From NCBI RefSeq assembly GCF_039538365.1, contig NZ_BAABCA010000003.1, positions 496,001 to 560,000 on the forward strand: a stretch of 64,000 nucleotides of DNA, read 5' to 3'. The first letter of the stretch is position 1; the number at the start of each line of letters is the position of its first letter. The DNA is from Postechiella marina (GTDB lineage: Bacteria; Bacteroidota; Bacteroidia; Flavobacteriales; Flavobacteriaceae). A program made the position numbers and the translations under genes. Below the pieces are notes generated by a model, which was not told where the DNA came from, ran no database searches, and was given only the letters and a program-made list of their open reading frames with translations. Below, piece by piece: positions 1 through 8,900 of this stretch.

Positions 1-1282
1 GGTTTAATGGGCAAGAAATTATATGTGCTACCAAACTTTCTACCTCTACACTTTTAAAATTTTTATTGAAAAACTCCCAATTGGCATTGGTTTGATAAAA
101 CTTACCAAATCGTTTTTTAAACATCGCTTTTTGCGCCTGGACATTATGCTCTTGCCCTTCTTTTGCTTTAGATATGTAAGCGTTGTTTAATAATAAAGAC
201 GGTAATTTTAACCTAAGCACTATGGTATTGCTATCTATCCAATTGCGACCACCTTTCCAACCTGCTACATTTGGCGGATCTAAAAGCACTTGCCCCAGTA
301 GTTTTTGAAGGTACAACAACCTTTTATTTGTTTTAAATTGAAATGGCACAATGGTTTTTATGCCTACTATAAACTCTATTGGCGATTTTATTTTTGTTCC
401 TATATTTTTATCGTCGTAAAACCAATTAGACATTAACACAAAACGCATTAGTTTTTTAATATTATAATCTGGATAAAACGTGTTTACCATTTGGCTTATA
501 TGCGACTGATCTAAATTTTCGTTTACAAAATAGCTGTATATTTTTTCGCAAATATATTTAGCACACTGTTTTTCTTCTAAAATAATATCGATAATATCTT
601 CGCCCGAAAAATTACCCGTTTTACCAAAAAAGGTTTTATTAGTATTGTCGTGCTGACGTTGGCGTAAAACAAATTCTCCTTGTAAATTATGGCTGTACCC
701 CGTAAAAGCCTTTGCACTTTCTTTTATATCGGTTTCTGTGTAATTACCAACTCCAAGTGTAAACAACTCCATAAGTTCGCGAGCAAAATTTTCGTTTGGC
801 TTTTGTTTTCTGTTTTGCTTGGTGTTTAAATATTTTGTCATGGCTGCCTCTTTAGAAATAGCATTTACAAAATCTTTAAAATTACCTAAAGCATGTTTGC
901 GCAAGGTGTTATGAAAGTTTTGAGCGTATAAAAAATTATTGTCTTTACACACAAAATGATTAGCCCAGAACAAGGTCATTTTTTCACGTAATATTTCGTC
1001 TGTGTTAGACAACCTATTTATCCAAGCAACATTAAGTTGCTTTGTTTTTTCTCGGCTTAATTTCTGAACTTTCATTCTATTAGCCTTTATAGTTTCTAAA
1101 GACCCACTTAACAACGCTTGAATATCTGCAGTATCAACAGTTAAAGGAGTGACAGAATCTGAAGCCTTTAATAAACTATTTACAACCTCTGCTTTCTTCT
1201 TTTTAGATAAGTTTTTTAATTTTGTTGGTAAAATACCAAAACCTACCCGCCAATATAAATGTTGAATATGATTGCTTTTCAT
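1..1282 (-). CDS. DUF1800 family protein, C-terminus beyond the window
   Basis: The reverse strand from an ATG at 1280-1282 reads open to the window edge, giving about 427 residues of a longer protein. The N-terminus contains HLYWRVGFG, close to the HLLxRxGFG-type opening of DUF1800 proteins, and NENFARELMELFTLG is the most conserved block of that family; FTGY follows about 20 residues later. DUF1800 proteins are often found next to DUF1501 proteins, and the downstream neighbour here lies outside the window. No signal peptide is visible at the chosen start. The biochemical function is unknown; the family assignment rests on these motifs. Confidence 0.85.
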   Translation of the reverse strand, partial: MKSNHIQHLYWRVGFGILPTKLKNLSKKKKAEVVNSLLKASDSVTPLTVDTADIQALLSGSLETIKANRMKVQKLSREKTKQLNVAWINRLSNTDEILREKMTLFWANHFVCKDNNFLYAQNFHNTLRKHALGNFKDFVNAISKEAAMTKYLNTKQNRKQKPNENFARELMELFTLGVGNYTETDIKESAKAFTGYSHNLQGEFVLRQRQHDNTNKTFFGKTGNFSGEDIIDIILEEKQCAKYICEKIYSYFVNENLDQSHISQMVNTFYPDYNIKKLMRFVLMSNWFYDDKNIGTKIKSPIEFIVGIKTIVPFQFKTNKRLLYLQKLLGQVLLDPPNVAGWKGGRNWIDSNTIVLRLKLPSLLLNNAYISKAKEGQEHNVQAQKAMFKKRFGKFYQTNANWEFFNKNFKSVEVESLVAHIISCPLN

Positions 1283-1431
1283 CTGAAAAATATTAAAATA
1301 AATGAACCTTAGTATTTACTTTGACTCCAAATTACAAAAAAGGTTTAATATTAACGCTTTTTGAAGCTACACAAGTTTTGTTAAAACTAAAAATTGATAT
1401 TTAAAACACAGCTATAGTACATTAAAAAACA

Positions 1432-1465
1432 AAAAACCGTTTCAAAAAAAAATGAAACGGTTTTT
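1432..1465 (-). terminator. Rho-independent terminator after the HhH/OmpA operon
   Basis: There are 13-bp perfect arms (AAAAACCGTTTCA and TGAAACGGTTTTT) with an 8-nt loop, about 30 nt past the stop codon of the gene ending at 1496. Read on the minus strand, the stem is followed by a T run. It separates that operon from the DUF1800 gene downstream. Confidence 0.85.
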
Positions 1466-1495
1466 AACTATTTAGAACAAGCTATTAATTAAGTT

Positions 1496-2044
1496 CTATT
1501 TACCACCATCTAGCTCGTCTTGCCATTTTAAAAGCGCTTCCCACTTACCTTGATAAGCTAGTTCTGCTTGTTTTGGCCACGTGCCTGGTTTATGTATTTT
1601 AAAACGATCTCCGCCAGAATTTAAAATGGTTTGACATTTCTCTACCGTACATTCTGATAATGCCTTCCAGGTATTAACGCCATGATTATGAAACAATTCT
1701 TGAATTTTTGGACCAATACCCTCTACAAGAGTTAAATCGTTTTCTTTTACTTTTTTTCCAAAAATAGCTTTTGCAGCAGCAGCATCAAAAGACACCAAAG
1801 CTACAGATGCAGCAGAAAAAGATGTTGCTAAAGAATCCTTTACAGACTTTAAATCGGACTCTAAGGTAGACATTGACGTGGTTAATGCTAATTCACGCCC
1901 TTTACAAGCATCCAATTCGGCTTTTAAAGTAGCTACTTCTCCTTGACACTCTTCATCATTTCCTCCAGAAAGCTTACCCAATAAGTAGCCTAAAATAGCA
2001 CAAATAGCACCAACTAATAAAGGGATTAATATACACCAATTCAT
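1496..2044 (-). CDS. Membrane-anchored helix-hairpin-helix protein
   Basis: This 182-residue protein has an N-terminal membrane segment (about residues 4-26), a polar and probably coiled-coil region (about 38-75), and a C-terminal domain from about residue 100. That domain contains NDLTLVEGIGPKIQELF, the pattern of the small helix-hairpin-helix module annotated as a 'flap endonuclease-1-like H3TH' domain. No nuclease catalytic residues are recognisable. The gene begins 19 nt after the OmpA-family gene and shares its terminator, so the two probably form one operon. The helix-hairpin-helix module could bind DNA or mediate protein contacts. Placing it at the inner membrane is inference from the hydrophobic N-terminus. 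Confidence 0.75.
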   Translation of the reverse strand: MNWCILIPLLVGAICAILGYLLGKLSGGNDEECQGEVATLKAELDACKGRELALTTSMSTLESDLKSVKDSLATSFSAASVALVSFDAAAAKAIFGKKVKENDLTLVEGIGPKIQELFHNHGVNTWKALSECTVEKCQTILNSGGDRFKIHKPGTWPKQAELAYQGKWEALLKWQDELDGGK

Positions 2045-2063
2045 AATTTTATATTTTTAAGTT

Positions 2064-2999
2064 TTAGTTAATTGTAATTTCTGTTCTTCTGTTTTCTGCT
2101 CTACCAGCTTGGGTTGCGTTATCTGCAATAGGAATAGCCTGTCCTTTAGAAAGCGCTTCTATATTAGCTTCCAAAATGCCATTTTTAATTAAATAGTCTT
2201 TTGCAAAATCTGCACGTTGCTTGCCCAGAATAATGTTTTTATCTGCATTACCAGTATTATCTGTATGGCCAACTACTTGAATTTTTACACCTAATTTATC
2301 CACACAATGCGAAATATCTGCTATTTTTTGACGTTGCGACGGTGTAAGATTAATAGATGCTTGCCCTGTTTGAAAGTGTAACACTAAAGGGTTTGCTCTT
2401 ATAGCATCGCAAGCTGTTTTTAACGCATCTATAGACGATGTGTCCGACGCGTCTATGGTTAACATACCAAAAGCTACTGGACCAAACAAAGTATTATTTA
2501 CATCTGGGTTTATGGCATCGTTTAACTTACCTCGTGTATCAATTTGTTTTGATGGCACGCCATGTAATACTAAATAATTTTTAACCTCGTTTGCTCTAGC
2601 CAATCCAAGATTTGGATATGCCGAATTGTTTTTCTCATCACTTTTATAAAATCCTACAACATCAACTGTTTTTAAAGGGTTTGATAAAAGATATTCTTTA
2701 AGTTCTAAAACTCCTTTTTCTACTTGGTCTGCAACAGGGTTTAAAATTGAAAAATTCGACGTTTTAAAATTAAAATTGTCATTTTGTTTTATACTAAAAT
2801 TGCCATCTGCATCTGTAATTGCAAAAGCATTTCTAGTCGCGTCTTTAATTTTAGGCGCATCTACCTGTTTAGTCTCAACCGTTTTGTTTTTACAATTTTC
2901 TTTGCCACAACAAATGCTACAACATAAAAAGTAATACAAAATAGTACCAAGAATAATAGTGAGTAGAATACCTAAAAGATAAGCTGTTTTTTTACTCAT
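2064..2999 (-). CDS. OmpA-family protein with tandem OmpA-like domains
   Basis: This 311-residue protein has an N-terminal membrane segment (about 7-26), then a cysteine-rich stretch with Cys at 26, 27, 30, 31 and 36. Two OmpA-like regions follow. The first (about 76-160) is degenerate, and the second (about 205-311) is canonical, with VVGHTDNTG and a C-terminal GRAENRRTEI block. OmpA C-terminal domains bind peptidoglycan. With an N-terminal anchor rather than a barrel, the protein probably spans from the membrane to the cell wall. It is the first gene of a two-gene operon with the helix-hairpin-helix protein. The second domain is clear; the first is inferred from the VDVVGFYKS and LARANEVKNYL segments. 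Confidence 0.85.
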   Translation of the reverse strand: MSKKTAYLLGILLTIILGTILYYFLCCSICCGKENCKNKTVETKQVDAPKIKDATRNAFAITDADGNFSIKQNDNFNFKTSNFSILNPVADQVEKGVLELKEYLLSNPLKTVDVVGFYKSDEKNNSAYPNLGLARANEVKNYLVLHGVPSKQIDTRGKLNDAINPDVNNTLFGPVAFGMLTIDASDTSSIDALKTACDAIRANPLVLHFQTGQASINLTPSQRQKIADISHCVDKLGVKIQVVGHTDNTGNADKNIILGKQRADFAKDYLIKNGILEANIEALSKGQAIPIADNATQAGRAENRRTEITIN

Positions 3000-3084
3000 T
3001 TTAAGTTAGTTTTATACAGTTAGTTACACAAGTAGCTACAGTGTGCTACTTTAAGCTCACTTATTAAGAAACATAAAAACCAAA

Positions 3085-3114
3085 AAAGTCACATTCTAGA
3101 AAGAACATGACTTT
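3085..3114 (-). terminator. Terminator after the aldehyde dehydrogenase gene
   Basis: The arms AAAGTCA (3085-3091) and TGACTTT (3108-3114) pair, with an extra inner TTCT/AGAA pairing. On the minus strand the stem runs into a T6 tract. It lies 23 nt past the aldehyde dehydrogenase stop codon and before the OmpA operon. Confidence 0.7.
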
Positions 3115-3137
3115 AAAAACTATTATTTTTTTATGCT

Positions 3138-4691
3138 TTACAAATTGAATTTTATACCCTGTGCCAGAGGTAACTCTGTAGTATAATTTATAGTATTGGT
3201 TTGACGACGCATGTAAACTTTCCAAGCATCCGAACCAGATTCTCTACCGCCTCCTGTATCTTTTTCTCCCCCAAAAGCACCTCCAATTTCGGCGCCAGAA
3301 GTTCCTATATTTACATTAGCAATGCCACAGTCTGACCCTTGAACAGACAAGAAACGCTCTGCTTCTCTTAAATTATTAGTCATAATCGCAGAACTTAAGC
3401 CTTGTGCTACTTCATTTTGAATATTAATAGCGTTTTCAACACCACCCGAATATTTTAACAAGTATAAAACAGGAGCAAAAGTTTCGTGTTGTACAATTTT
3501 AAAATGAGATTGTGCCTCTGCAATAGCAGGCTTTACATAACACCCACTCTCGTAACCTTTACCTTTTAAAACAGCACCTTCTACAACTACATTTCCACCT
3601 TCTTCCACAACTCTAGATAAAGCATCACTATACATTTTTACAGCATCAATGTCTATTAAAGGCCCCACATGATTATTTTCATCTAACGGATTTCCTATTC
3701 GCAATTGCTTATAAGCATCAACAACAGCTGTTTTAACTTTATCGTAAACAGACTCGTGTATAATTAAACGCCTTGTAGAGGTACAACGTTGTCCAGCTGT
3801 ACCAACAGCTCCAAAAACAGCTCCAATAATAGTCATTTTTATATCGGCATCTGGTGTTACAATTATTGCATTGTTTCCACCTAATTCTAATAACGATTTA
3901 CCTAAACGCCCTGCAACTTCTTTAGCTACAATTTTACCCATTCTGGTAGAACCTGTTGCAGAAACTAAAGGAATACGCGTATCCTTCGTTATAAACTCAC
4001 CTACCTTATAATCGCCATTTATTAAACATGATATCCCTTCTGGTAAATTATTTTCTGCAAAAACTTGGGCTGCTATGTTTTGGCAAGCCACACCACAAAG
4101 AGGTGTTTTTTCGCTAGGTTTCCAAATACAAACATCGCCACAAATCCATGCCAAAGCTGTGTTCCACGCCCAAACTGCTACAGGAAAATTAAAGGCAGAA
4201 ATAATACCAACTACACCCAATGCATGGTATTGCTCGTACATACGGTGCCCTGGCCTTTCAGAATGCATGGTAAGTCCGTGAAGTTGGCGAGATAAACCTA
4301 CAGCAAAATCGCAGATATCAATCATTTCTTGTACTTCTCCTAAACCTTCTTGATAGCTTTTACCCATTTCGTAAGACACTAATTTGCCTAACGCTTCCTT
4401 TTTCTCTCTTAATTTATCTCCAAATTGGCGCACAATTTCTCCACGCTGTGGTGCAGGTATAGTACGCCATGTTTTAAACGCACTAGTTGCAGCATCTATT
4501 ACTTTTTTGTAATCTGCTTCTGTTGTTGTTTTTACTTTTCCAATTAACTGTCCATCTACTGGCGAATAACTTTCAATAATCGAACCGCTAGAAAAACGAT
4601 TTGTTCCTGTAGATGTTCCTTCATTTGTATGTTTAACACCTAAAACTTCTAGTGCTACATCTATACCAAATTCAGTTGCTATTGTATTCAT
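3138..4691 (-). CDS. ALDH7-family aldehyde dehydrogenase (aminoadipate-semialdehyde dehydrogenase type)
   Basis: This 517-residue NAD(P)-dependent aldehyde dehydrogenase is full length for the family. SAFNFPVAVW holds the oxyanion-hole Asn168, LLELGGNNAI holds the general base Glu269, and GTAGQRCTS holds the nucleophile Cys303. The N-terminal region (EVLGVKHTNEGTSTGT) and the long GRESGSDAWKVYMRRQTNTINY tail region resemble antiquitin/ALDH7 enzymes. These oxidise alpha-aminoadipate semialdehyde (in equilibrium with piperideine-6-carboxylate) in lysine breakdown. No other lysine-degradation gene is adjacent, so the substrate is inferred from family similarity alone. The gene is monocistronic, with its own terminator, and diverges from the asparaginase-like gene. 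Confidence 0.9.
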   Translation of the reverse strand: MNTIATEFGIDVALEVLGVKHTNEGTSTGTNRFSSGSIIESYSPVDGQLIGKVKTTTEADYKKVIDAATSAFKTWRTIPAPQRGEIVRQFGDKLREKKEALGKLVSYEMGKSYQEGLGEVQEMIDICDFAVGLSRQLHGLTMHSERPGHRMYEQYHALGVVGIISAFNFPVAVWAWNTALAWICGDVCIWKPSEKTPLCGVACQNIAAQVFAENNLPEGISCLINGDYKVGEFITKDTRIPLVSATGSTRMGKIVAKEVAGRLGKSLLELGGNNAIIVTPDADIKMTIIGAVFGAVGTAGQRCTSTRRLIIHESVYDKVKTAVVDAYKQLRIGNPLDENNHVGPLIDIDAVKMYSDALSRVVEEGGNVVVEGAVLKGKGYESGCYVKPAIAEAQSHFKIVQHETFAPVLYLLKYSGGVENAINIQNEVAQGLSSAIMTNNLREAERFLSVQGSDCGIANVNIGTSGAEIGGAFGGEKDTGGGRESGSDAWKVYMRRQTNTINYTTELPLAQGIKFNL

Positions 4692-4813
4692 AAATTATCG
4701 ATTTGTTAGTTATATCATTATTTATTGCGAATATACTAATTAATAAGTCGTTTTTATTAAAATAAACATGTAATTAAATAGTTAACTTAGCTTACTCATT
4801 AACTTATACTACC

Positions 4814-5854
4814 ATGAAAAAAACCGCCTTACTTTTACTTACTCTAATTTTAGTTTACACTTGTAAAAGCGAACAAAAAACTTCTCTTAAAAGCACAACA
4901 AACCAGCCTATTAAGGCTACATTCTCTATAATCATTCATGGTGGCGCAGGTAGCATAAGACCAGATAACTTATCTAAAGAAAAAGAAATTGAATATCAAC
5001 AAAAACTAGAAGAAGCTATTAAAGTAGGACATGACATTTTAAAAAATGGAGGTACAAGTTTAGACGCAGTACAAAAAACAATAACTATTTTAGAAGATTC
5101 TCCACTCTTTAATGCTGGAAAAGGTGCTGTTTTTACTCACGAAGGACACAATGAACATGATGCCTCGATAATGGATGGAAAAACTTTAAACGCAGGTGCT
5201 TCTGCTGGCACAAAAACAGTTAAAAACCCTATTAATTTAGCTCGAGCAATTATGGAAAAATCGCCTCATGTTATGCTTTCTGGCAAAGGCGCAGAAACTT
5301 TTGCTAAAGAACAAGGTTTAAACCTCGTAGATCCTAAATATTTTTCTACAGAAAAGGCATTAAAATCTTTAGAGCGGGTTAAAGCATCAGAAAAAAATAA
5401 AATGGCATCCTTTTTTAATACAGATTTACAAGATTCTAAATTTGGTACTGTTGGCTGCGCTGCATTAGACAAGTATGGCAATTTAGCCTCTGGAACATCT
5501 ACTGGGGGAATGACTAACAAACGTTGGGGACGCATAGGCGACTCTCCTATTATTGGAGCAGGCACTTATGCCAATAATAACACCTGCGCCATTTCTTGTA
5601 CTGGTTGGGGCGAGTTTTTTATTAGAGGCATGGTTGCTCACGATATCTCTACACTCATGGCATACAAAGGTTTAAGCTTAAAAGAAGCTTCGCGTTTAGT
5701 AATCCATAAAAAATTAAAAGATTTAGGTGGCAATGGTGGTATTATTGCTGTAGATAAAAATGGTAATTTTGCTATGGAGTTTAATACCCAAGGCATGTTT
5801 AGAGCTACCATGAACCATAAAGGCGAGCTATACATAGGCATGTTTAAAAATTAA
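4814..5854 (+). CDS. Isoaspartyl peptidase/L-asparaginase lipoprotein (Ntn hydrolase)
   Basis: This 346-residue plant-type asparaginase/isoaspartyl dipeptidase belongs to the N-terminal-nucleophile fold. It opens with a lipoprotein signal peptide (LVYTC, lipid-anchored Cys17), followed by IHGGAGSI, which is typical of the family's first strand. The autoproteolysis site lies before Thr212 in KFGTVGCAALD, which becomes the catalytic N-terminal Thr of the beta subunit. STGGMTNKRWGRIGDSPIIG supplies substrate-binding residues. The lipobox places the enzyme outside the cytoplasm, where it could hydrolyse beta-aspartyl peptides or asparagine. It diverges from the ALDH gene across 122 bp and is followed by the alpha-2-macroglobulin gene. 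Confidence 0.93.
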   Translation: MKKTALLLLTLILVYTCKSEQKTSLKSTTNQPIKATFSIIIHGGAGSIRPDNLSKEKEIEYQQKLEEAIKVGHDILKNGGTSLDAVQKTITILEDSPLFNAGKGAVFTHEGHNEHDASIMDGKTLNAGASAGTKTVKNPINLARAIMEKSPHVMLSGKGAETFAKEQGLNLVDPKYFSTEKALKSLERVKASEKNKMASFFNTDLQDSKFGTVGCAALDKYGNLASGTSTGGMTNKRWGRIGDSPIIGAGTYANNNTCAISCTGWGEFFIRGMVAHDISTLMAYKGLSLKEASRLVIHKKLKDLGGNGGIIAVDKNGNFAMEFNTQGMFRATMNHKGELYIGMFKN

Positions 5855-5984
5855 CTTTAAGAACTATTTAACAAAACCTTAAAATCTAAACCTAAAAATT
5901 TACACGTACCTTTATTAACAAGAATCAACGTACACTTGTTGTATTGCCTATACTCGTTCATTTTCAATCAAATCGCATTAAATC

Positions 5985-8900
5985 ATGACTTTAAAAAAGA
6001 TTATCACCTTCGTTTTACTTATTTCAGCAGTTATATCCTGTAAAAAGAAAGAAGTAAACACCAATAATATTTTTAAGTTTAAAGATTATATAAGCTATAC
6101 AACATCTGGATTAGTATCTGTAACAAGCCCTATACAAATAAATCTATCTAAAACAGTTGAAGGGTGGGAAGTGGGCCAAGAAATAACCAGTAATTTTATA
6201 AGTATAAAACCTTATATAGAAGGTAAATTAAAAGTTGGAAATAACCATACATTGCTTTTTACTCCAGACGAAACCCTAGAACCAGATACCGAGTACGCAG
6301 TAACAGTAGCTCTTGATAAAATTTATAAAAACACGCCTAAAGATTTTGGTAAATACACCTTTCAATTTAAAACCATAAAACCAAACTTTAATATTGTTAC
6401 CAATAATTTACAATCTTACAGTAAAAAATGGCAATATATAGAGGGTACTATTAAATCTTCGGATATTATTACTCTCGAAAATGCAAAACAACTTGTTAAG
6501 GCATCTCAAAACGAAAAAAAATTAAATATCGTTTTTAATCAAGCCAATACAAAAAGCAAATACTTCGAGTTTAAAATAGATAGTATTAATAGGCTAATTG
6601 ACGACAGCTCTATACTTATAGCATGGAATGGCAAGGCCATTGATGCAGAAAACAATGGAGAAAACAATATTGTTATTCCGGGTATAAACAACTTCACCAT
6701 TACAAAAACCGAAGTTGTACAATCGCCAGAACAATACGTATCTATAAATTTTTCCGATCCTATAAAAAAGCAACAAAACTTTGACGGATTGGTAACTATT
6801 CAAAAATCAAAAAACCCAAAATTTATAGTTAACGGTAATGTTTTAAAAGTATACCCAAATAATAAATTGGTTGGCAATATTGAGGTAAGCGTATTTCAAG
6901 GCATAAAAAACACCGATGGTTTTAAACTAAAAAAACCGTTTTCTGAAACTATTGCATTCCAATCTTTAAAACCACAAGTACGCTTAATTAGTAATGGTAC
7001 TATTCTACCTAACTCGCAAGAATTAAAATTTAATTTTGAAGCTGTTAATTTAAAAGCTGTAGATGTTAGAATAATTAAAATATTTGAAGACAATATACTT
7101 CAGTTTTTACAAGACAATAATTTAAACAGTAATAACGATCATCAAATTAAAAGAGTAGGAAGACGCATAGCAAAACAAACTATTCCGCTAGTTTCTGCAA
7201 CAGAAAACACAGGAAAATGGAAAGCTTACAGCGTAGATTTGTCTACGTTTTTTAAAGCAGACCCTGGTGCTATATACAGAGTAGAAGTTAGTTTTAACAA
7301 AAGCTATTCTTTATACAATTGCGAAGCTAGCAATACAACTACAGCAAGCACAACTAACGAAAACGATTACTACCAAGAAGATAATGCCAGTATAGATAAC
7401 GAAAATAAAGAGCTACTAGAAGAAGCCTACTGGAACAACTTAACATACCGCTATAAAACCTATACTTACAATTGGCGCGAAGAAAACAACCCTTGCCACG
7501 ATGCGTATTACAATAAAAACAAAGAAGTTTCGCAAAACTTAATAGCATCAAATTTAGGTGTCATTGCAAAACAAGGTTCTAACAACTCGTACTACTTTGC
7601 TGTTACTAATATTTTAAATACAAACCCAGAAGCCAACGCTACTATTACACTTTACAATTTTCAAACTCAAGCTTTAGAAAGTGCAAAAACAGACGAAGAG
7701 GGCTTAGCTATTATTGATGCAGAAAAGCATGCATCGTTCGCCATTGTTACCAAAAACAACAATACCAGCTATATAAAACTAAGCGACGGAAACTCGTTAT
7801 CGTTAAGTAAATTTGATGTATCTGGAAACCATTTACAACGCGGACTTAAAGGTTATATTTACGGAGAGCGTGGTGTATGGAGACCTGGCGACTCGTTACA
7901 CTTAACCTTTATACTAAACGATAAAGCAAATAAACTACCAAAACAACACCCTGTTAAGTTGGAAGTAACAAACCCTAACGGTAAATTGGTTTACAAAAAA
8001 GTAACAACCAATAACGTTAACAACTTTTTTAAATTCACAGTACCAACAGCAACCGAAAATAAAACGGGGAATTACAGCGCCAAAGTATCGGTTGGAGGAG
8101 CTACATTTTACAAAGGCTTAAAAATTGAAACCGTTAAGCCTAACCGATTAAAAATAAAGGTAGATTTTAATAACGAAATACTTACTAATAACCAACCCCT
8201 TAAAGGAACATTAAATGTTAAGTGGCTACATGGCGCTCCTGGAAAAAACCTCAAAACAGAAATTAAAGCAAAATTTAGCAGCGCTCACACAGCCTTTAAG
8301 AACTATAAAAACTACACCTTTAACGACCCTACTAGAAAATTTGAAGTTGAAGAAATACATGTTTTCGATGGCAAAGTAAACGAAGAAGGTTTAGCACAAA
8401 TAAACAAAAAGCTATCTGTAAAAAACAATGCTCCAGGCATGTTAAACGTTCAGTTTTTAGTACGTGCTTTCGAAAACGGAGGCGATTTCTCTATGGATGC
8501 CTTTACTAAACAATATGCGCCATACACGTCTTTTGTTGGCTTAAATTCGCCTAAAGGCAATGCTTACGGATCTTACCATACAGACGAAAACCAAACCTTT
8601 AATGTTGTGGTAGTTAACACCAAAGGAAACCCTATAAAACGTAAAAATTTAAAAGTTAAAATATACAAAGTAGAATGGCGTTGGTGGTGGAACTCATCAT
8701 ACGAAAACCTATCGAGCTATGTGTCTAACAAATATCACAGACCCTATTTAGACACAACTATTAATACCGATGCTAATGGCAAAGGAAGCTTTAACATAAA
8801 AATACCAAATAACGAACGCGGACGCTATTTAATTCGTATTGAAGATCCTGTTAGTGGTCATGCTACAGGAAGAACAGCTTATTTTTACAAAAACTGGTGG

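Noticed and set aside
4065..4295. Plus-strand ORFs inside the aldehyde dehydrogenase gene
   Set aside because: They are antisense shadows of a complete, motif-bearing gene and have no recognisable domain or start context.
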